A stretch of DNA of 64,000 nt, taken from positions 186,001 to 250,000 of the forward strand of contig PUFA01000092.1 in the NCBI GenBank assembly GCA_003508835.1, read 5' to 3'. The first letter of the stretch is position 1; every line of letters begins with the position of its first letter. The notes beneath the pieces were generated by a model. The model worked only from the letters and a program-made list of their open reading frames with translations, had not been told where the DNA came from and ran no database searches. This document shows positions 58,443 through 64,000 of the stretch, piece after piece. The DNA comes from Eonycteris spelaea. Taxonomy: Eukaryota > Chordata > Mammalia > Chiroptera > Pteropodidae. The position numbers and the translations under genes were made by a program.

Positions 58443-59335
58443 GGGGATGGGCCTGAGATTCTGTATTGCTAAAAAGCTCACAGGTGACCACACTTGAAAT
58501 AGCTGGATTATAGAGGACTTAGACCAGGGAATAAAGCTTCCAACACATTTGAAAGATTTCAAACTAGATTTAGGAAAAAAGACTGCAGAGGAAAAGTGTC
58601 ATTCTCATTGTATAATTGCAAGGGAATGTGAAGTCAGTGTAACATCACTGATGATTATCACTGGTGACATGAAACTTCATCACATGCCTGAGTTAGAGTC
58701 AGGTTTACCCTCCTGTGAAGTTATGCTTTTTTCCCCCTTCACATTATCCATACTTTCTCTTCGGAAGGAAGTGAGTATATGCAGCCTGTATTTGAGGGGT
58801 AGGAAGTTATGCTTTACCTGTTTGAGGGGTAGAATTCTTTTGAATGGGATATTTGTTGTTCTCCTCCATTTATTTATTTAATCATATTAACTATTCTTAT
58901 GGACTCATGATTATTTATTTTATACTTTAGGTTATAATCCCACACTATGTTATTTATTTGCTTGCTGAATTTGTTCCACAGTTGGTGATTGGGAGTTCTT
59001 TCAGTTGGCTCCCGTGTCTCTTTTACGTGTCCCTGTTGTATTTTTTGAGTACTACCTTACTTTGTGGAATAAGATGTTTCAGGTTCATCCTATATATTAT
59101 CTGCTTCTGCCAGTTTTTCATGGTAAATGATGTTAGAAACCAAAGTGGGAGCTGGGTATACTTCTTGCTACTATATTGTCACTGATTTTAAGCCCAGAGG
59201 AAGTACTTTTTTGTTTTGTTTTGTAATCTTCCCAAGAAGATTTTTTTAAAAAAGTATCTTTATGTCTGCCATTTACTTCCTGACTGTTGATTACTATAGA
59301 AGATCGTTATTGATGTTATTTTTTGGTTGCAATTC
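58443..59335. other. Intergenic, no gene recognised
   Basis: AT-rich sequence with plus-strand frames of 75 and 110 codons that resemble no known protein. Confidence 0.45.
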
Positions 59336-59349
59336 CTTTTTTACCACAT

Positions 59350-59680
59350 TCTAAACCAGTGCTATTTAGAATGTGGATAGAATGTAGAAATATAATGCAA
59401 GCCACATATGTAATTTAAAATTTTCTAGTACCACATCACAAAAACTTAAAAATAACCCCCAAAATAATGATATACATATTTAACTAAATATATTGAACAT
59501 TTTATTAATTCAATACTGAATGTATATAAAACTCTTAATGAGATACGTTACATTTTTTTTCAGTACTAAATCTTTGAAACCTGGTATGTATTTTACACTT
59601 AGAGAACATTTTCATTAGGACCAGCGACATCTCAAGTGCTCTTGGGCTACCATATTGGAAAACACAGTTCTAGACCAAGT
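59350..59680. mobile_element. hAT-type DNA transposon relic
   Basis: It reads ccagtgctatttagaatgtg, then gaaatataatgcaagccaca, taatttaaaattttctagta, aacctggtatgtattttaca, gacatctcaagtgctcttgg and gctaccatattggaaaacac. This is the long palindromic class with cagtgctgtccaata-like ends. Confidence 0.75.
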
Positions 59681-59759
59681 GAGGGCTTATTTCTCTCCCC
59701 AAATCTTGTTTTGGATGAGAAGAACGTTTTCTGAGCTGAACGCCTAGTTCAAAAGACTC

Positions 59760-59890
59760 CAGCTATTTTCCTCCTCTGTAAAATGAAGATAATAATAGAA
59801 ACAACCTCATAGGGTTGTCGTAAGGATTGAATAAGATAATGCATGTAAACTGCAGTACATGCTGGAAGTAAGTCTCCATATATGTTAACT
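59760..59890 (+). repeat. MIR SINE tail
   Basis: The sequence tcctcctctgtaaaatgaag followed by atagggttgtcgtaaggatt and tgcatgtaaactgcagtaca is the 3' half of a MIR. Confidence 0.7.
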
Positions 59891-60879
59891 GTTATAATTT
59901 TTATTGTTTGTTTTGCAAAATGAACTTACCCATCTTAGAAACTCCCTTTTGATTTTTACTATAACTTTTTAAAAACACATATCACATTCTATCGGAAATT
60001 ATGTAGTTGGCCGTGTAACTGTTTTAGGTCCCTTTTGTGACTGTAGGTTTCCTGGGAATTGGTACTGTCTTATCTTTGCAAGCTGAGCAGTTTCTAATGT
60101 TGGTTCTTTCACCATGTTTATCATGTTTCACAAGTGCCTTATCTTTTAGGCCTTGGTGAGATGACTAAGATGAGAATTTCAAGTAGACAGGAATATATAG
60201 AGAATAAAAAATTGAATGGAGGGACAAATATTTGAACCACAAAAATTAAAAAGAGAAAAAATTGGTAAAGGAATTTTTGGATGAACAATGTGGCCCTATA
60301 AAGTAATCCTGTCTTTATCTCAGCTTTTCCTCTAAAATAATGATAATCACAAATTATAATGATTATTGAGATATAATGGTTATTGACCTATTTTATTCAA
60401 GTTTTAATTTATTTTTGCCAACATGACAGTTATCTGAGAGTTGATTTCTTCAGGTCAATTTCTAAATTCTTTGCCATTTTATGATTTGAATCTCTAGGAT
60501 TTGTAACTATTTTCTTTAAGTAACATTTCATCTTTTGGATACTTTTTCCTCATAGAGTTCTGTGAGTTGAATTCCACTGATCCTTTTTATTCTCATAATA
60601 CCTTTTAACTTATACAGAGTATTAAAATATTTGCTCGGAAAATAGATTTATGCAAAGGAGAAACACTAAAACTTTTAGTACCACACAGATCAGCCTAACT
60701 AAAACAATGACCCGATGTAATTATATAGGGGGTATGAAAGTATTTTAAAAAGATATGATTGATAAGAAAATTTTCATTAACTCTAGGTTTCTCTCTACTG
60801 CAATCTCTGAGCAATACTTTTCCTTTTCAGGCATCACAATTCCTGATTTCAAACTTCGTTACAAAGTTATCATAATAAA
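59891..60879. other. Intergenic, no gene recognised
   Basis: AT-rich sequence without a recognisable repeat or coding signal. Confidence 0.45.
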
Positions 60880-60990
60880 AACAGTGTGGTAATCATTTTG
60901 CAATATATGTGTGTATCAAATCATCATGTTGTGTACCTTAAACTTACATATGTTTTATGTCAGTAATATCTCAATGAAGCTGGAAAAAAG
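60880..60990 (+). mobile_element. L1 3' terminus
   Basis: It reads agtgtggtaatcattttgca, then gtatcaaatcatcatgttgt, then cagtaatatctcaatgaagc, matching the end of the L1 at 35.7-35.84 kb. Confidence 0.75.
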
Positions 60991-61139
60991 ATTTCTTCTT
61001 TTCCCTGTTAAAATACCATCTACATGTACCTCATTGTTATCTCTCTATAATATAGGTCTGATACTATTACTCCTTTAAAAATTCTTCACTGTTAGCTTAT
61101 TGTTTAGGTCTTCATATTTTTCGATTGTGTGTAACAATA

Positions 61140-61440
61140 AAAATTTTGCAGTGGAGGAAGCATGAAAAAGGCGAAGGGAAATAGGAGATACAAACTTCCA
61201 ATTATAAAATAAGTCACAGGGATGTAATATGCAGTGTAGAGAAATAGTTAATAATATTGTAATAGCTTTGTATTATGACACATAGTTTCTAGACATTGTG
61301 GTGAACAACTTTGTTAGGATATAAATGTTGAATGACTGTTAACACCTGAAACTAATATACTATATTTTAATAATTTAATAATATTTTAATAAAATTTAAT
61401 AAAATATACTATATTTTAATAAAATTTTTTTGAATATGCA
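61140..61440 (+). mobile_element. L1 3' end
   Basis: It reads gagatacaaacttccaatta, then agggatgtaatatgcagtgt, then gtggtgaacaactttgttag and cacctgaaactaatatacta. The terminal AT-rich segment contains repeated attttaataaaattt motifs. Confidence 0.75.
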
Positions 61441-63478
61441 CCCAACATGTATATTTTTCTTTATATATTAAACATACACACACACACTGCACTGAACACC
61501 CCAAATTTAAAAGAGATGAGAAAAGATAAATACAAATAGGTTTTCTGATTTTTCCCTGGATCATGTGCACAGTTTACTGTCATGTTTATATGATAGCATG
61601 CACTCAATTATTTTTATAGCAGAGTTTAAATTTCCTCTGAGCTTTACAGTTTAACAATTGGATAATTCTTATAACATACCCACATAGACATGGGTATTAT
61701 TATACATATTTTAAAGAGGAGAACTAATAGATGGCAATTGAATGAAGTAATTTGTCCATGATCAGCAAGTGCCACTATTAAAATTCGGATTTATTGCTTT
61801 TTCTAGTATTTGAATCCTAGGATGGTGGTTCTTCATAATTCCCTTTATTTCCTACACTTCTATGTTACCTTTGCTTCTTAAAACTTTTGAGTACAATTTC
61901 ATTTAGTCTTGGAAGTCATTTCAATGATAAGTATGTAATATGTGAAACAATTGCTGATTACAAATTATATGTCATTTTCTTTGTCAACTATTTTTTTTCA
62001 TTTACTTGCCGTCAGGTGTTGAAAAAACAGCCACGTTAAAAAAAAAAAGTTATAAGTAATGTTGCCCTTGTGAAAAGTCTGGAAGAGACTGATGTGTAAA
62101 AGTTAAAATACACTGAAAAATGTAAGAAAATAAGTCATTGTTTTATCTCTTTACTTCAGGTAATTTAATATAAAACAATTTTTGCAAATGTTGTGAAATA
62201 TTAGTGGAACAGTTAATAAATCAGTTAGGAAATTTACATAAAAGGCACAAGAAACAGAATGACCTTTTAGAAAATAACGCTAAAAAGTGCATGCAAAGCA
62301 ACTAAAAATTGAATGACTCAGGCAGATTAGAAGATTTAAGTTCAAATCTGTTCTAACGTGAGGCTTCGGTGCAGTTAGCTCTTTCTGATAGTCTTTTTTT
62401 GGTCAGAATTTTCTTCACATATGCTTACATATTTTCTGTGTAATGGAAGATATACTGGCTTAGAAACCAGTTGTGGTTATTTTTTAAACAGACAAGACAA
62501 ATCAATGGAATCTTGATATTAGAAAGTGTACAGAATCATAATAACCTGCCAATTTATACAGTAATACCTTATTTTTTCCAATGCATGTATTATTAAAGTT
62601 ATATATAAATTCAACCATAGTTAAGATGACACCTGAGAGTTTGCTATTTTTTTCAAAAAGGTATGATTAATCCTTTTGTAGAGGGATAGCTAAATTTTCA
62701 TTTTTTAGATACTCTTTTAATAGGGCGAATTTATTCTGATTTTCTCACCAGTAATTTAAATTAAAAAAAAAAACTTGGGTAGAAATTGTAGACAGTTTCT
62801 ATATATGCTGCCTGCCCCCACCCCAATTTTCCCTGTTATTAACATCATGCATTGCAGTTCAGTCATTCTGATAGGTATATAGTGATATCTCATTGTTTTT
62901 AAAATATCCAGTTCCCTAATGATATATGATGTTGAGCTTCTAATTCTCTTAAATCTGTAGCAGTTCGACACATTTCTTCCCTTGCCATGCCATTATTTGT
63001 TAAAGAAACCAGGCCATTTATTTTGTAGAATTTTCTACATTCTGACAGAATCATTATGTATAAAGTACATGCTTTTTTGATGGAGGTTTAGTATCATATT
63101 TTAAAGAGAACACACCAAAAAGATCTTATTTGGTGGAAAGACCTTAAGATTCTACTGTAGTTTACATATTGACACTTAAATTTAATATTTTAAGATATTT
63201 TGCTTACGTAGGATAGATAGGCATCCCTCACACATTTCAGCTAACAGGTTTATATATATATATATAATTTGTCTGATTTTATTTTAACTGATAGAACAAA
63301 GAAAACCTCTGACCAATGTAGAGTTAAGGTTCTTCAATTCTATTCAATGGTGTCTATTTCTAGGACTTTTAGTACACACTAAAAAACATTTTGAAAATGT
63401 AATTTTCTAAAAATGCTTTAGGGTAAGTATACACTTTGAAGAATCCACATTCTAGCTCTCTTCAGGAACAATAAAAAC
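61441..63478. other. Intergenic, no gene recognised
   Basis: AT-rich, with a MIR-like patch near 61660-61800, an antisense L1-like piece near 62760-62960, and a (TA)n run at about 63252-63267. No gene was recognised. Confidence 0.4.
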
Positions 63479-63499
63479 TCAAGAGAAACATCTGATTTT

Positions 63500-64000
63500 A
63501 AATAGATTCAATATATGCACCCTTATGTCTATTGCAGCATTATTTACAATAGCCAAGATATGGAAGCAATCTAGGTGTCCATCAATAAATGAATCGATGT
63601 GATATATGTATTTACACAATGGAATATTACACAGCAATAAAAAAGAATGAAAGCTTGCCATTTGCGACGACATGGATGAATCTAGAGGGTGTTGTGCTAA
63701 GTGAAATAAGTCAGGCAGAGAAAGACAAATGTATGGTTTCACTTGTTTGTGGAATCTAAAAACAACAAAATTATAGAAAGGGATGGTTACTGGAAAGGAG
63801 GGGGTAGGGATAGGTGAGAAGAGGAAGGGAAATATAGTTAATATTGTATTAAGTTTACATGGTGACAAATGATTATGAGAATTAGTGGAGTGATCACATT
63901 ATAAGTTAAACATGTAAAATCACTATTGTACACTTGAAATAATATAACAAATGTAAGATTGTTTGCCAATTGTATTTAAGTAAAACAAAAAAATTGGGTT
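63500..64000 (+). mobile_element. L1 3' end reaching the window edge
   Basis: It reads ttatgtctattgcagcatta, then gatatggaagcaatctaggt, cttgccatttgcgacgacat, gtgctaagtgaaataagtca, ggtttcacttgtttgtggaa and cactattgtacacttgaaat. It is the best preserved L1 end in the window, so likely the youngest. A 129-codon frame on the other strand is its antisense shadow. Confidence 0.85.

Noticed and set aside
63479..63868. Open frame of 129 codons on the minus strand
   Set aside because: It lies antisense to a well preserved L1 3' end.

Overview
The window is nuclear DNA from a placental mammal. It is AT-rich and intron-rich, with ancient L2/MIR/MaLR repeats, many L1 3' ends of the type common in Laurasiatheria, and one young SINE derived from tRNA-Val(UAC). 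tRNA-Val SINEs are known in camelids, but one copy does not identify the species. No primate Alu, rodent B1/B2, ruminant Bov-tA or carnivore SINEC element was recognised.

One protein-coding gene is supported: SLC17A5 (sialin, the lysosomal H+/sialic acid cotransporter), complete on the minus strand. All 11 coding exons were placed by translation and by GT/AG junctions, from the ATG at 56827 to the TGA at 10155-10153. Exon lengths are 94, 197, 234, 87, 87, 119, 159, 133, 148, 91 and 138 nt. The exon order and the 495-residue framework match human sialin. The exception is exon 4, which has 87 nt where 88 are needed. One C is missing from a short C run (plus-strand G4 at 40844-40847), so the sequence as given shifts frame and meets a stop in exon 5. 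Every other exon and junction is intact. The options are a consensus error, a segregating null allele or a very recent loss; the sequence alone cannot decide.

Layout: 1-10,152 is the 3' flank and 3' UTR, with a small CpG-rich patch near 0.63-0.83 kb, a (GT)n(GC)n tract at 1.13 kb, L1/MIR/L2 relics and an 83-bp tandem duplication at 9.51-9.67 kb. 10,153-56,827 is the coding span of SLC17A5. Its introns hold nested transposons: L2 interrupted by L1/HAL1 and a MaLR LTR in intron 9; an ERV rearrangement with inverted LTR arms and an L1 in intron 7; a solo LTR, a U6 snRNA retropseudogene and L1 in intron 6; an ERV with two LTRs, an L1 and the SINE in intron 2; solo LTRs in intron 1. 56,430-57,240 is a CpG-island promoter without a TATA box, with GC boxes and ETS and YY1 motifs. 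57,241-64,000 is intergenic, with an ERVL-type LTR, DNA-transposon relics and L1 3' ends.

No new biological system was found. The observations most worth checking are the exon 4 frameshift, the tailless U6 retropseudogene, the tRNA-Val SINE, and the inverted ERV structure. The remaining open reading frames are intronic, antisense or repeat-derived and were not annotated as genes.
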